Shown here: in pieces, positions 26,919 to 35,363 of the stretch
How positions within the stretch are numbered: position 1 is the stretch's first letter
Layout of the letters: each line of letters opens with the position of its first letter
Origin: Elusimicrobiota bacterium
GTDB lineage: Bacteria; Elusimicrobiota; Elusimicrobia; UBA1565; UBA9628
NCBI GenBank assembly: GCA_016209035.1
Contig: JACQWX010000134.1
Span: 1-49,762, forward strand
Direction: 5' to 3'
DNA length: 49,762 nt
Made by a program: the position numbers and the translations under genes
The notes under the pieces: model-generated
Databases searched by the model: none
What the model saw: the letters and a program-made list of their open reading frames with translations, nothing else
Told to the model about the DNA's origin: nothing

Positions 26919-27461
26919 TCACGGGAGACGCCACAGGGCGCAGGCAAGGAGTCCGATCACCGTTTTGGAGTCGCGTATCCTGCCGGAGCGGACCAAGCGC
27001 AAGGCCTCCTGGAAGGGAAGCGCGACGACGTCGAGGAACTCGTCCGGGTCGGGACTCAAGTCGCCGGGCAAAAGCCCCTCGGCGAGGTAGATGGTGAGGC
27101 GTTCGTTGGCGAACGCGGGCGTAGGCCAGAAATCCAGGAGCTTGGTGATCTTGCGCGCGGCGTACCCGGTCTCTTCCCTAAGTTCCCGTCTGATGCAGGC
27201 CAGGGGATTCTCCTTGCCGTCGAACTTGCCGGCAGGGACCTCGAGCGTGGTCTGGCGCACCGGGAAGCGGTACTGCCGGACGAGCACCACCCTCCGGCGG
27301 GGCAGGAACGGGACCACGGCGACCGCTCCCGGATGGTCCATGTACTCGCGCAGGGCGGCCTTGCCGTCGGGCAGGCGCACCCGGTCGGCGCGGAAGTTGA
27401 CGACATGCCCTCGATAGACCTCGACCTCGCGCGCCAGCGTCTCCACCAGACAACGGGCCAT
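26919..27461 (-). CDS. Nudix hydrolase, ADP-ribose pyrophosphatase type
   Basis: The 180-residue enzyme starts at ATG 27461. The Nudix box begins with GKFDGKE and continues RRELREETGYA, matching Gx5Ex7REUxEExGU. The preceding strand (VVLVRQYRFPVRQTTLEVPAG) is typical of the NudF/ADP-ribose pyrophosphatase group, which hydrolyses ADP-ribose or related nucleotide sugars. A TGT-TATAAT extended -10 ends 9 nt before this ATG, the reason to prefer it over upstream starts. It diverges from dnaE. Confidence 0.88.
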   Translation of the reverse strand: MARCLVETLAREVEVYRGHVVNFRADRVRLPDGKAALREYMDHPGAVAVVPFLPRRRVVLVRQYRFPVRQTTLEVPAGKFDGKENPLACIRRELREETGYAARKITKLLDFWPTPAFANERLTIYLAEGLLPGDLSPDPDEFLDVVALPFQEALRLVRSGRIRDSKTVIGLLACALWRLP

Positions 27462-27470
27462 GGATACGGA

Positions 27471-27479
27471 ATTATAACA
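27471..27479 (-). promoter_or_regulatory. Extended -10 of the Nudix gene
   Basis: Read on the minus strand, TGT-TATAAT ends 9 nt before ATG 27461, predicting a leader of only two or three nucleotides. Confidence 0.6.
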
Positions 27480-27509
27480 AAGATAACCGGGCATCCTAAT
27501 CATCTGCGC

Positions 27510-27528
27510 GCGAAGGCGGAGCCTTCGC
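27510..27528. repeat. 8-bp perfect hairpin 7 nt before the dnaE start
   Basis: GCGAAGGC and GCCTTCGC flank a GGA triloop. The stem ends 7 nt from ATG 27536 and occupies the place where a Shine-Dalgarno would be expected; none is visible. Confidence 0.8.
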
Positions 27529-27535
27529 TTGCGAC

Positions 27536-30500
27536 ATGAGCTCCAAGCCCGAATTCGTCCACCTCCACAACCATTCCGAATACTCGCTCCTCGACGGCAT
27601 CCTGCGCTTCTCCGACCACGACGGCAAGCCCTCCGAGCTGATCAAGAGCCTCGCCAAGGAAGGCGCCCGCGGCTTCGCGGTCACCGACCACGGGAACATG
27701 TACGGGGCGATGGAGTGCTATTCCCAGTGCTCCAAGGAGGGCTTGAAGCCCGTCATCGGGTCCGAGTTCTACATCGTCAAGGGCTCCAGGTTGGACCGAG
27801 GACATCCCCAGCGGGAGAACCGCCACGTCGTGTGCCTGGCGAAGGACTACGCGGGCTACCAGAACCTCATGGCCCTCTCGAGCGCCGGCTTCCTCGAGGG
27901 CTTCTACTACGACCCGCGCATCGACCGCGAGATCCTCGCCCGCCACTCGAAGGGGCTCGTCATCTTGTCCGGGTGCGTCAAGTCGGAGGTCTGCCAGGCG
28001 GTCCTGGCCGGCGACATGGCGGGCGCGGAGACGCTGGCCGCAAGCTACCGTGACCTCGCGGAGCCCGGGTGCTTCTTCCTCGAGATGATGGACCACGGGA
28101 TAGAAGACGAGAAGCGGGCCAACGCCGGCCTCATGGAGATCCACCGCCGAACCGGCATCCCCCTGGTCGCGACCAACGACTGCCATTACGCGCGCAAGTC
28201 CGACCAGGAAGCCCACGACGCGAGGCTCTGCATCTCCACCGGGGCGCTCCTGGCCGACGGGGAGCGCCTCCGCTTCGCGGGGCCCGAGTTCTACGTGAAA
28301 TCCCCGGCCGAGATGGCCGGGCTATTCGAATCCGCGCCCGAGGCCGTCGCCAACACCGTGCGGATCGCCGAGATGTGCAACCTCCAGATCCCCAAGGGAA
28401 AGTTCATCCTGCCGGAATTCGCGGTCCCGGAAGGCATGACGCAGGGCTCGTACCTCGAGCGCCTCGCCCGCGAGGGCCTCCGGCGCCGTTTCCCCGACGG
28501 GCCCTCCCCAGCCCACCATGGTAGGCTGGCCTACGAGCTCTCGGTCATCCAGAAGAAGGGGTTCGCCGGCTATTTCCTCGTGGTCTGGGACTTCATCGCC
28601 TATGCCAGGCGCGAAGGCATCCCGGTCGGCCCGGGCCGGGGGTCGGGCGCCGGCTCGCTCGTCGCCTACGCCCTCGACATCACGAACCTCGACCCCCTCG
28701 AGCACAAGCTCCTCTTCGAGCGGTTCCTCAACCCCGACCGGCCCACCATGCCCGACCTGGACATCGACTTCGCCGACACGGACCGCGACCGCATCATCGA
28801 GTACGTGCGCGGAAAATACGGCGCGTCGAACGTGGCCCAGATCATCTCCTTCAGCTCCATGGGCGCCAAGGGCGTCATCCGCGACGTGGGCCGGGTCATG
28901 GGAATCAGCCTGCCCGAGGTCGACCGCATCGCCAAGATGGTCCCCGGCGGGCCGGACGTCACGCTCTACGGCGCGATTCAGAAGAACCCCGACCTGCCCA
29001 AGGCGGCCCAGGACCCGCAGATCAAGAAGCTCCTCGACCTCTCCCTCAAGCTCGAGGGCTTGAAGCGCCACACCACCGTCCACGCGGCCGGCACGGTCAT
29101 CACGAAGGAGCCGGTGGTCCGCTACAGCCCCCTGGCGAGGAACCCGCGGTCCGATGTCGTCACGACGCAGTACGACGGCGACGTCCTGCCGGCCCTGGGA
29201 CTGCTCAAGGTCGACTTCCTGGGATTGCGGACCCTTACCATCATCCAGAACACGGTCCGCTCCATCCGGACCCGGAAAGACCCGGCGTTCGACATCGAGG
29301 GCATCCCGATGGACGACCCCAAGACCTACGAGCTCCTCCGCCGGGGAGAGTCCCTCGCGGTCTTTCAGCTCGACTCGAGCGGCATGCGCACGCTCCTCCA
29401 GCAGCTCAAGCCCACCGTGTTCAACGACATCGTGGCGATCCTCGCCCTCTACCGCCCCGGCCCCATGAAGGCCGGCATGGTGGACATGTTCGTCGAGCGC
29501 AAGCATGGCCGCAGCAAGGTCTCCTACGACCATCCCCTGCTCCAGCCGGTCCTCCAGGACACCTACGGCTGCATCGTGTTCCAGGAGCAGGTCATGGAGA
29601 TCAGCAAGGAACTCGCGGGCTTCACGGGCGGCCAGGCCGACACCCTGCGCAAGGCCATGGGCAAGAAGACCCCGGAGGACTTCGAGAAGATGCGGCCCGA
29701 CTTCGTGTCCGGGGCCGCCAAGAACAAGATCCCGCCGAAGCTCGCCAACAAGATCTACGACCACCTCCTCGAGTTCGGCGGCTACGGGTTCAACCGCTCC
29801 CACACCGCCGCCTACGGGCTCTTGGCCTACCAGACCGCCTACCTCAAGGCCAACCACGCCCTGGAGTTCATGTGCGCCGTCGCGACCTCCGAGATCGGGC
29901 ATTCCGTGGTGGGCTCGGACGACAAGGAGAACAAGCTGGCGGTCTACCTGGAGGACGGGCGCCGGACGGGGCTGAAGATACTGCCCCCTGACGTCCAGCG
30001 GTCGGGGGCCGAGTTCACCATCGAGAATCCCGACGCCATCCGATTCGGGCTGGTCGCGGTGAAGAACGTCGGCCTCGGCGCGGCCGAGGCCGTCGTCGGG
30101 GCCCGGAGCCAAGGACCCTTCAAGGGCCTAGCCGACTTCTGCTCGCGCGTGGATCTGAAGGCCGCCAACAAAAAGGCCATCGAGTCGCTCATCCGGGCGG
30201 GAGCGCTCGACGCGCTGGACCCAGGGAAGCCCCCCGCGGCCGCCCGAGCGAGGCTCCTGGCTTCCCTGGAGGAGACCGCGGACCGCCAGGCCCGGGAGCG
30301 GGAGGACCTGGCCCGCGGCCAGGCGACCCTTTTCGCGATGGACTGCCTGTCCTGCGACGCAGGGGGAGCGTCGCTCCAGGACGCCGCGCCCTGGAGCTCC
30401 AACGACGTCCTCCGGTCCGAGAAGGAGATGTTGGGCTTCTACTTCTCGGGCCATCCCTTGCTGGAAGTCCGGGCCCAGCTCCAGGCGCCGCGCACGCACG

Positions 30501-31066
30501 ACATCGCGGCCCTCTCTCCTCAGGTGACCACGCCGGTCCGTTTGGCGGGGCTCCTGGCCCAGGTCAAGCGCAAGATCACCAAGAAAGGCGAGCAGATGGC
30601 GGAGGCGGTCCTTGAGGACCTCACCGGCTCCATCAGGCTCCTCGTCTTCCCCCGGGCGTATTCCGGGACCCACCACGCCCCGGGCATCGGCGACAAGCTC
30701 CAGGCGGGAGCCGTCGTCGTGGCCAGCGGACGCTTGAGCTTCTCCAAGTCCGGCTCGGACGAAGCCGAAGGCGGGCCGGAGCTCTTCGTGGACGACGTCT
30801 CCCCGCTCGCCGAGGCCCTCCCCCGCTACGCCCGCAAGCTCGTCATCGCGGCCCCGATGGCCTCTCTCGACGACAAGGCGCTCCGAGCCCTTCGCGACGT
30901 CCTGGAGAGCCACCGGGGGCGCTGCCCGGTCGAGCTCGAGCACCGGACCACGCAAGGGGTCTCGGTTCTGGAGGTGGAAACCCGCGTATTAATCGACCAA
31001 AATCTGTTAGAATCTCTCGATTCCATGTTCGGAGAAAAATCATGGCGGATCGAAAGCGCATCCTAG
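27536..31066 (+). CDS. dnaE: DNA polymerase III alpha subunit
   Basis: The 1176-residue replicative polymerase has the N-terminal PHP domain (FVHLHNHSEYSLLDG, about 7-21), palm catalytic aspartates in MPDLDIDF (about residues 403-410), GRGSGAGSLVAYAL, the helix-hairpin-helix region, and a C-terminal OB fold near 990-1080. Length and motifs are those of the DnaE1 essential type. The 3' end overlaps the next response-regulator gene by 25 nt. A hairpin takes the place of a ribosome-binding site ahead of the ATG. Confidence 0.97.
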   Translation: MSSKPEFVHLHNHSEYSLLDGILRFSDHDGKPSELIKSLAKEGARGFAVTDHGNMYGAMECYSQCSKEGLKPVIGSEFYIVKGSRLDRGHPQRENRHVVCLAKDYAGYQNLMALSSAGFLEGFYYDPRIDREILARHSKGLVILSGCVKSEVCQAVLAGDMAGAETLAASYRDLAEPGCFFLEMMDHGIEDEKRANAGLMEIHRRTGIPLVATNDCHYARKSDQEAHDARLCISTGALLADGERLRFAGPEFYVKSPAEMAGLFESAPEAVANTVRIAEMCNLQIPKGKFILPEFAVPEGMTQGSYLERLAREGLRRRFPDGPSPAHHGRLAYELSVIQKKGFAGYFLVVWDFIAYARREGIPVGPGRGSGAGSLVAYALDITNLDPLEHKLLFERFLNPDRPTMPDLDIDFADTDRDRIIEYVRGKYGASNVAQIISFSSMGAKGVIRDVGRVMGISLPEVDRIAKMVPGGPDVTLYGAIQKNPDLPKAAQDPQIKKLLDLSLKLEGLKRHTTVHAAGTVITKEPVVRYSPLARNPRSDVVTTQYDGDVLPALGLLKVDFLGLRTLTIIQNTVRSIRTRKDPAFDIEGIPMDDPKTYELLRRGESLAVFQLDSSGMRTLLQQLKPTVFNDIVAILALYRPGPMKAGMVDMFVERKHGRSKVSYDHPLLQPVLQDTYGCIVFQEQVMEISKELAGFTGGQADTLRKAMGKKTPEDFEKMRPDFVSGAAKNKIPPKLANKIYDHLLEFGGYGFNRSHTAAYGLLAYQTAYLKANHALEFMCAVATSEIGHSVVGSDDKENKLAVYLEDGRRTGLKILPPDVQRSGAEFTIENPDAIRFGLVAVKNVGLGAAEAVVGARSQGPFKGLADFCSRVDLKAANKKAIESLIRAGALDALDPGKPPAAARARLLASLEETADRQAREREDLARGQATLFAMDCLSCDAGGASLQDAAPWSSNDVLRSEKEMLGFYFSGHPLLEVRAQLQAPRTHDIAALSPQVTTPVRLAGLLAQVKRKITKKGEQMAEAVLEDLTGSIRLLVFPRAYSGTHHAPGIGDKLQAGAVVVASGRLSFSKSGSDEAEGGPELFVDDVSPLAEALPRYARKLVIAAPMASLDDKALRALRDVLESHRGRCPVELEHRTTQGVSVLEVETRVLIDQNLLESLDSMFGEKSWRIESAS

Positions 31067-31419
31067 TCGCGGACGACGACCCGGACCTGGTGGACCTCCT
31101 CAAGATGGACCTCGCCAACCAGGGGTACGAGGTGCTCGTCGCGATGAACGGCAAGGAAGCCCTCCAGATGGCCATGGGCGAGAAGATCGACCTGGTCCTG
31201 CTGGACGTCATGATGCCGTACATCGACGGCTATCACGTCGCCTACGAGGTCACCAGCAAGCTGGGCTCCGGCGCCCCCATGATCATGCTCATGACAAGCC
31301 GCGACACCGCCCGAGAGAAAGGCATCGCCATCATGAGCGGCGCCGCCGAGGTCCTCCAGAAGCCATTCGAGATGGACGCCCTTCACAGGAAGCTCGCGGA
31401 GATATTCGCGAAGACATGA
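31042..31419 (+). CDS. Receiver-only response regulator
   Basis: The 125-residue protein is a single CheY-like receiver: acidic pocket VADDDPD near the N-terminus, phosphoacceptor Asp in LVLLDVMMPYIDGYH, and conserved Lys in LQKPFEMD. There is no output domain. It starts inside dnaE (25-nt overlap) and its stop overlaps the next ORF by ATGA. A TGT-TAGAAT sequence in the dnaE 3' end could be its own -10. The cognate kinase is not evident. Confidence 0.88.
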   Translation: MADRKRILVADDDPDLVDLLKMDLANQGYEVLVAMNGKEALQMAMGEKIDLVLLDVMMPYIDGYHVAYEVTSKLGSGAPMIMLMTSRDTAREKGIAIMSGAAEVLQKPFEMDALHRKLAEIFAKT

Positions 31420-32303
31420 CCGCGCGGCGAGGAAGGCCCGGCTGGCCGTCTGGGAGGGGGCCTTCCTTGCCGCGCGGCGTTTTGGCGTTCTTCTTCTTGG
31501 TCTTCCTTTTCTCATCCCCGGGCGCCGTCGCCTCCGCCGAGACAGGGGGTCCGGAGTCCCGCCGCGACTCCGGACCCCGGCCCGAGGCTGGGCCGTCGAA
31601 GGTGTCCATCCGGCCCAAGCACGCCGCCGAGGCGGGCGGACGCGGCCTCCAGCCCGACGTCAGCCTCATCGACACGCCCACGACCTCTGTCTTGGACTAC
31701 CACGGCTACGCCACGACCGCCCGGTTCTTCTCGTCCGGCGGCGTTCTCGAGCACGTCTCCTTCGGCGTTTTCCACCGGCTGAACATCGGGGCCTCCCTCA
31801 ACGTGGACCGCCTCATCGGAAGCGACTCCTCGACCCGCGTCCGGGCCCCCAACGTCCAGGCCAAGTACCGTTTCTTCGACGGGGACGGCTGGATCCCGTC
31901 CGCCGCGGTCGGGTTCGACGGGCAGGGCTACCTCTACGACGGCACGGCCAAACGCTACAACCATCGCCACCGCGGCTTCTTCCTGGTCGCGACCCAGGAG
32001 CTCTTCATCCCGGGCCTGCAGGCGCACCCTTCCGTCAACATTTCGGATTTCGACTCCAATTCCATATATGGCGCCATCCCGCTCAGCCTCAACTTCCGGG
32101 ACTGGGTGTGCCTGATGTTCGAGTGGGACAGCGTCTCGGACTGGTCCCACAGCCGCATCAACTCAGGGCTCCGGGTCTACGTCACCCCCGGGTTCCACCT
32201 CGATTTCGGCGTCCGGGGCATCGGACAAGGCGGCCGTTTCGACGACGGCGCGCCGCGCGGCCCGGAACGGGTCGCGCAGATCAGGTACAGCGGGAACTTT
32301 TGA
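31416..32303 (+). CDS. Predicted outer-membrane beta-barrel protein
   Basis: The ORF (295 residues from ATG 31416) has a signal peptide at about residues 18-42 (LPRGVLAFFFLVFLFSS...AVASA), so translation might instead begin at TTG 31467. The mature protein is rich in alternating strands with aromatic ends (HGYATTARFFSSGGV, FGVFHRLNIGASLNV, VQAKYRFFDGD) and ends in F, the hallmark of outer-membrane barrels. Two long inverted repeats fall in the 5' part, one overlapping the start and one just after the signal peptide. Function is unknown; a small porin or adhesin-like barrel is possible. Confidence 0.65.
   Translation: MTARRGRPGWPSGRGPSLPRGVLAFFFLVFLFSSPGAVASAETGGPESRRDSGPRPEAGPSKVSIRPKHAAEAGGRGLQPDVSLIDTPTTSVLDYHGYATTARFFSSGGVLEHVSFGVFHRLNIGASLNVDRLIGSDSSTRVRAPNVQAKYRFFDGDGWIPSAAVGFDGQGYLYDGTAKRYNHRHRGFFLVATQELFIPGLQAHPSVNISDFDSNSIYGAIPLSLNFRDWVCLMFEWDSVSDWSHSRINSGLRVYVTPGFHLDFGVRGIGQGGRFDDGAPRGPERVAQIRYSGNF
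31420..31477. repeat. 20-bp inverted repeat overlapping the barrel-gene start
   Basis: Arms 31420-31439 and 31458-31477 are complementary over 20 bp with a single G-T pair and an 18-nt loop. It begins one base after the response-regulator stop. A weak T-rich stretch (GTTTTGGCGTTCTTCTT) follows, so it may terminate the dnaE/regulator transcript or control translation of the barrel gene. Confidence 0.85.
31546..31578. repeat. 13-bp perfect inverted repeat after the signal peptide
   Basis: GGGGTCCGGAGTC (31546-31558) and its complement (31566-31578) flank a 7-nt loop. The encoded residues (GPESRRDSGP) form a linker between signal peptide and barrel. Confidence 0.9.
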
Positions 32304-32317
32304 GGAGTAAAACTACA

Positions 32318-33439
32318 ATGCCAGGCACCCGGAGAGTGGGCATGTTGACCGGCGGGGGCGACTGTCCGGGCTTGAACCAGGCCATCCGGGGCGCCGTGTA
32401 CAAGCTCGAGGCCCTCGGCTACGAGTGCGTCGGCATCGAGGAGGGCTGGAAGGGCATGATCGGGGCCAAGACCACGCCGCTCACCCGCGACATCGTCGAG
32501 GAGCTCGCCTCCCGCGGCGGCACCATGGTCGGCACCTCCCGGACCAACCCCTTCAAGAAAGACGGCGGCCCGGCCGCGGTCCTCAAGACCTTCAAGAAGC
32601 TCAAGCTTTCGGCCCTCATCGCCATGGGCGGCGAGGACACCCTCGGCGTGGCCGCGCGCCTCTTCAGGGAGCACGCGGCTCCCGTGGTCGGCGTGCCCAA
32701 GACCATGGACAACGACCTCTCGGCCACGGACTTCACCTTCGGCTTCGACACCGCGGTCAGCGTCTCCATGGACGCGGCCGCCCGGCTCATCGACACGGGC
32801 CGCAGCCACCGCCGGTGCATGGTGCTCGAAGTCATGGGCCGGCACGCGGGCTGGGTCGCCCTCTACACGGGCATCGCGGCGGGCGCCGACTACGTAGGCC
32901 TTCCCGAGCGCAAGGTGGACATCAAGGAGATGGCCTCCGCCGTCAAGGCGGCGGTCGCGCGCAAGAAGGTCGCCCTGGTAGTGGTTTCGGAGGCGGTCGA
33001 GCTCCGGACCGAGCGCAAGAAGGACGAGCCCCTCGACGAGTTCGGCCACATGCTGCTCCAGGAGCGCGAGGTCGGCGAGCAGATCGCGGAGATCATCCAG
33101 AAGGAGACGGACATCGAGACCCGCCACGCCACCATCGGCCACATCCAGCGCGGGGGCCATCCCACGCTCTTCGACCGCATCCTGGCCACCCGGGCGGGCA
33201 TCCGCGCCGCGGAGCTGGTGCACGAGAGGCGCTACGGCCAGATGGTGGCCTTGCGCGGCAACGACATAGTGCCGGTCTCCCTCGACGAAGCCACGGCCAA
33301 GCTCAAGACCGTCACCCCGGAGTGGCTCTCGATCCTCGACACCCTCTGCCGCAACCCCGTCCGCCAACGCCCATCCCGATGGCGGCCGGGGCGCTCGGCC
33401 TCCGGCCTCGACCGCGCCCCCGTCCGGGAGAAGGCATGA
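32318..33439 (+). CDS. 6-phosphofructokinase, pyrophosphate-dependent type by motif
   Basis: The 373-residue enzyme starts at ATG 32318 with GAGGAG 10 nt upstream. It has LTGGGDCPGLNQAIRG for phosphate binding, GGEDT (D107) and GVPKTMDND (K128, D131 and neighbours). The Asp after GGE and the Lys in PKTxDND are the residues that mark PPi-dependent or dual enzymes; ATP-type enzymes usually have GGDGS and PGTxDND. EVMGRHAGW and HIQRGGHPT complete the active site. The C-terminal tail (about 345-373) is basic and not conserved. It opens a coupled run of genes (overlapping the next by 4 nt), which makes glycolysis an odd head of an envelope operon. Confidence 0.88.
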   Translation: MPGTRRVGMLTGGGDCPGLNQAIRGAVYKLEALGYECVGIEEGWKGMIGAKTTPLTRDIVEELASRGGTMVGTSRTNPFKKDGGPAAVLKTFKKLKLSALIAMGGEDTLGVAARLFREHAAPVVGVPKTMDNDLSATDFTFGFDTAVSVSMDAAARLIDTGRSHRRCMVLEVMGRHAGWVALYTGIAAGADYVGLPERKVDIKEMASAVKAAVARKKVALVVVSEAVELRTERKKDEPLDEFGHMLLQEREVGEQIAEIIQKETDIETRHATIGHIQRGGHPTLFDRILATRAGIRAAELVHERRYGQMVALRGNDIVPVSLDEATAKLKTVTPEWLSILDTLCRNPVRQRPSRWRPGRSASGLDRAPVREKA

Positions 33440-34002
33440 CGGCTCCCGAGCCCCTGCGGTTCCAGCGGCGCACCGTCCTCGTGAAGCGCTCGCTGCAGCT
33501 CAAGTACATCGGCATGGTCTTCCTGAGCGTGCTGATCTCGTCCTTGATCGTGGGCGGCGACATCTACTACTCCATGGCGCGCGTCGTCCTGGCGGAAAAC
33601 CCGTCGCTGGCGCCGGCGATCAGCCAGTTCAACCTCATCATCCTGGTCAAGCTCGTCCTGTATCTGGGGCTCATGGTGCTCATCTCCCTCTATGTCTCCC
33701 ACCGCTTCGCCGGCCCCATCTACCGGTTCGAGAAGTCCGCGCAGGCCGTCTCGGGCGGGGACCTCACGCACCGCGTGGCTCTGCGCACCGGCGACGAGCT
33801 CGTCGAGCTCCAGGACGAATTCAACGCCATGACGGCGAGCCTGCAGTCCCTGGTCCAGAAGGACAGGACGCTCAGCCGTCACTTGGCCGAGCGCGTGGCC
33901 GCCGCCGCCAAGAAGCTCCCCGAGGGGGCCGCCGCGGCCCGCGAGGACCTCGAGTCCATCAAGCTGGAGCTGGAACACCTCACGAGCGCGTTTAAACTTT
34001 AA
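33436..34002 (+). CDS. Membrane protein with HAMP domain, no output domain
   Basis: The 188-residue protein has two hydrophobic segments (about 24-46 and 70-90) around a short periplasmic loop, then a HAMP domain (SHRFAGPIYRFEKSAQAVSGGDLTHRV) and a helical tail. No kinase, cyclase or methyl-accepting domain follows, so it is a sensor-like protein without output of its own. It overlaps the phosphofructokinase gene (ATGA) and its TAA overlaps the TolC ATG (TAATG). It may pass a signal to a soluble partner. Confidence 0.75.
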   Translation: MTAPEPLRFQRRTVLVKRSLQLKYIGMVFLSVLISSLIVGGDIYYSMARVVLAENPSLAPAISQFNLIILVKLVLYLGLMVLISLYVSHRFAGPIYRFEKSAQAVSGGDLTHRVALRTGDELVELQDEFNAMTASLQSLVQKDRTLSRHLAERVAAAAKKLPEGAAAAREDLESIKLELEHLTSAFKL

Positions 34003-34067
34003 TGCGCGAGAAGGAGTCCCTCCCAGGCATCCTCTTTGGAGTCGTCAGGGACTCCTTCTCGCGCATT
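34001..34067. repeat. 21-bp perfect stem containing the tolC-like start codon
   Basis: Arms 34001-34021 and 34047-34067 are perfectly complementary with a 25-nt loop. The ATG at 34002-34004 is inside the first arm, and no other in-frame ATG, GTG or TTG exists before the signal peptide. Translation would have to be opened by ribosomes finishing the upstream HAMP gene. Confidence 0.92.
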
Positions 34068-35363
34068 CTTGTCTGCGTTCCCGGCCCAGGAATCCTGTCA
34101 TTTGCTGTTTCACTAAGTCTCCTTCCCTTCCTTCCGTCGCTTGCCAACAGCCAAGCGACGGAAGGGCGGGTCATCACCCTCGACGAAGCGGTGCGGCTGG
34201 CGACCATCAACGACCCGCGCGTCCTCTCCGCGGAGCAGGACGCCATCATCGCGGTTGAGCGCGTGAAGGAGGCGTGGTTCCAATTCCTGCCGGAAGTCGG
34301 CTTCCAGGCGAGCGCCTCGAAATACGAGGCGAGGTACCCCTTCGCGCTCTCCGGCGTCTCGCGCAACCTCCTGGCGTTCCCTGGGGAGCACCAGAACCTC
34401 TATTCGGGCAGCGGCTACTGGTACCTCCCTGTCTACGAGGGCGGCCGCCATATCAACACCCTCTACCTTGCCAAGGCCGCCCACAAGGCGGCCAAGAGCA
34501 ACTACGACACGGTCCGGCGCGAGGTGACCTTGGCCGCCAAGGACTCCTTCTACCGTCTCATCCTCGCCCAGGAGAAGCTCGCGGCCGCGACCCGCAACGA
34601 AGCCGCAGCGCTTGCCCCGGCCGCCGACCAGGACCTCGGGGCCTGGGACCGCCTCGAGGGAGCCGCCCTCCTGGGGGAGGCCCGCGCCGGAGCCACGGCC
34701 GCGCGCCACGACTTCGACCTCAAGCGTCTCTCCCTGCTCAAGAACCTGAACCTCGAGTTCAACACCGTCTTCCGCGTCGAGGGCGCCCTTGAGACCAAGC
34801 CCCTGGAGATGGACATCGACCGGGCGATCGTCTGGGCCATGGAGCTGCGCCCGGAGCTCCAATCCCAGACCTACAGGGCCGAGATGGACGCCATCGGCGT
34901 CAACTTGGCCATGGGCCGCAGGCACCCGACGCTCTTCTTCGCCGGCGACTACGAGCTGACCGGGCAGCGGTTCCCGCTCAAGCAGAACAACTGGGACGCG
35001 ACCATCGGCGTCAAGGTCCCCCTCGCTTACGACCTCTTCACCCAGGTCAAGCAGAAGGAGGCCGAGCAGCGCCAAGGCGCGCTCAAACGCGCCGAGCTGC
35101 AGGACCGGGTCCGGCTCGAGGTCCGGCAGGCCTACGAGAACCTCCGGTACTGGGAGAAGGAGTTCCCCCTGCGCGAGGCGCACTACGCGGCCTTGAAGCG
35201 CCTTTACGACCAGGCGGCGAGCTTGCCCGGCGCGGCGCTGGCCAGGATCCGCGCCTCCAAGCGCCTCTCCGACGCGCGGCTGGCGCATCTTGAATCCGTG
35301 ACCGAGCACGTCCTGGCGGTCGCCAAGCTCGAATGGGCGGTGGGAAGGGCCCTCGACCGGTGA
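34002..35363 (+). CDS. TolC-family outer-membrane efflux protein
   Basis: The 453-residue product has an N-terminal extension of about 28 residues encoded by the palindrome, then a signal peptide (ILSFAVSLSLLPFLPSLANSQA). The mature part shows the two OEP repeats, with LDEAVRLATINDPRVLSAEQ near the start, long alpha-helical stretches rich in Ala, Glu and Lys, and GVKVPLAYDLFTQVKQKEAEQ before the second repeat. TolC proteins form the outer-membrane duct of export systems. No inner-membrane pump or adaptor is in the operon. It ends with GTGA overlap to the patatin gene. Confidence 0.85.
   Translation: MREKESLPGILFGVVRDSFSRILVCVPGPGILSFAVSLSLLPFLPSLANSQATEGRVITLDEAVRLATINDPRVLSAEQDAIIAVERVKEAWFQFLPEVGFQASASKYEARYPFALSGVSRNLLAFPGEHQNLYSGSGYWYLPVYEGGRHINTLYLAKAAHKAAKSNYDTVRREVTLAAKDSFYRLILAQEKLAAATRNEAAALAPAADQDLGAWDRLEGAALLGEARAGATAARHDFDLKRLSLLKNLNLEFNTVFRVEGALETKPLEMDIDRAIVWAMELRPELQSQTYRAEMDAIGVNLAMGRRHPTLFFAGDYELTGQRFPLKQNNWDATIGVKVPLAYDLFTQVKQKEAEQRQGALKRAELQDRVRLEVRQAYENLRYWEKEFPLREAHYAALKRLYDQAASLPGAALARIRASKRLSDARLAHLESVTEHVLAVAKLEWAVGRALDR
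34130..34165. repeat. 14-bp perfect inverted repeat at the signal-peptide end
   Basis: CCTTCCGTCGCTTG (34130-34143) and its complement (34152-34165) flank an 8-nt loop within the tolC-like signal peptide and cleavage region. Confidence 0.9.
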
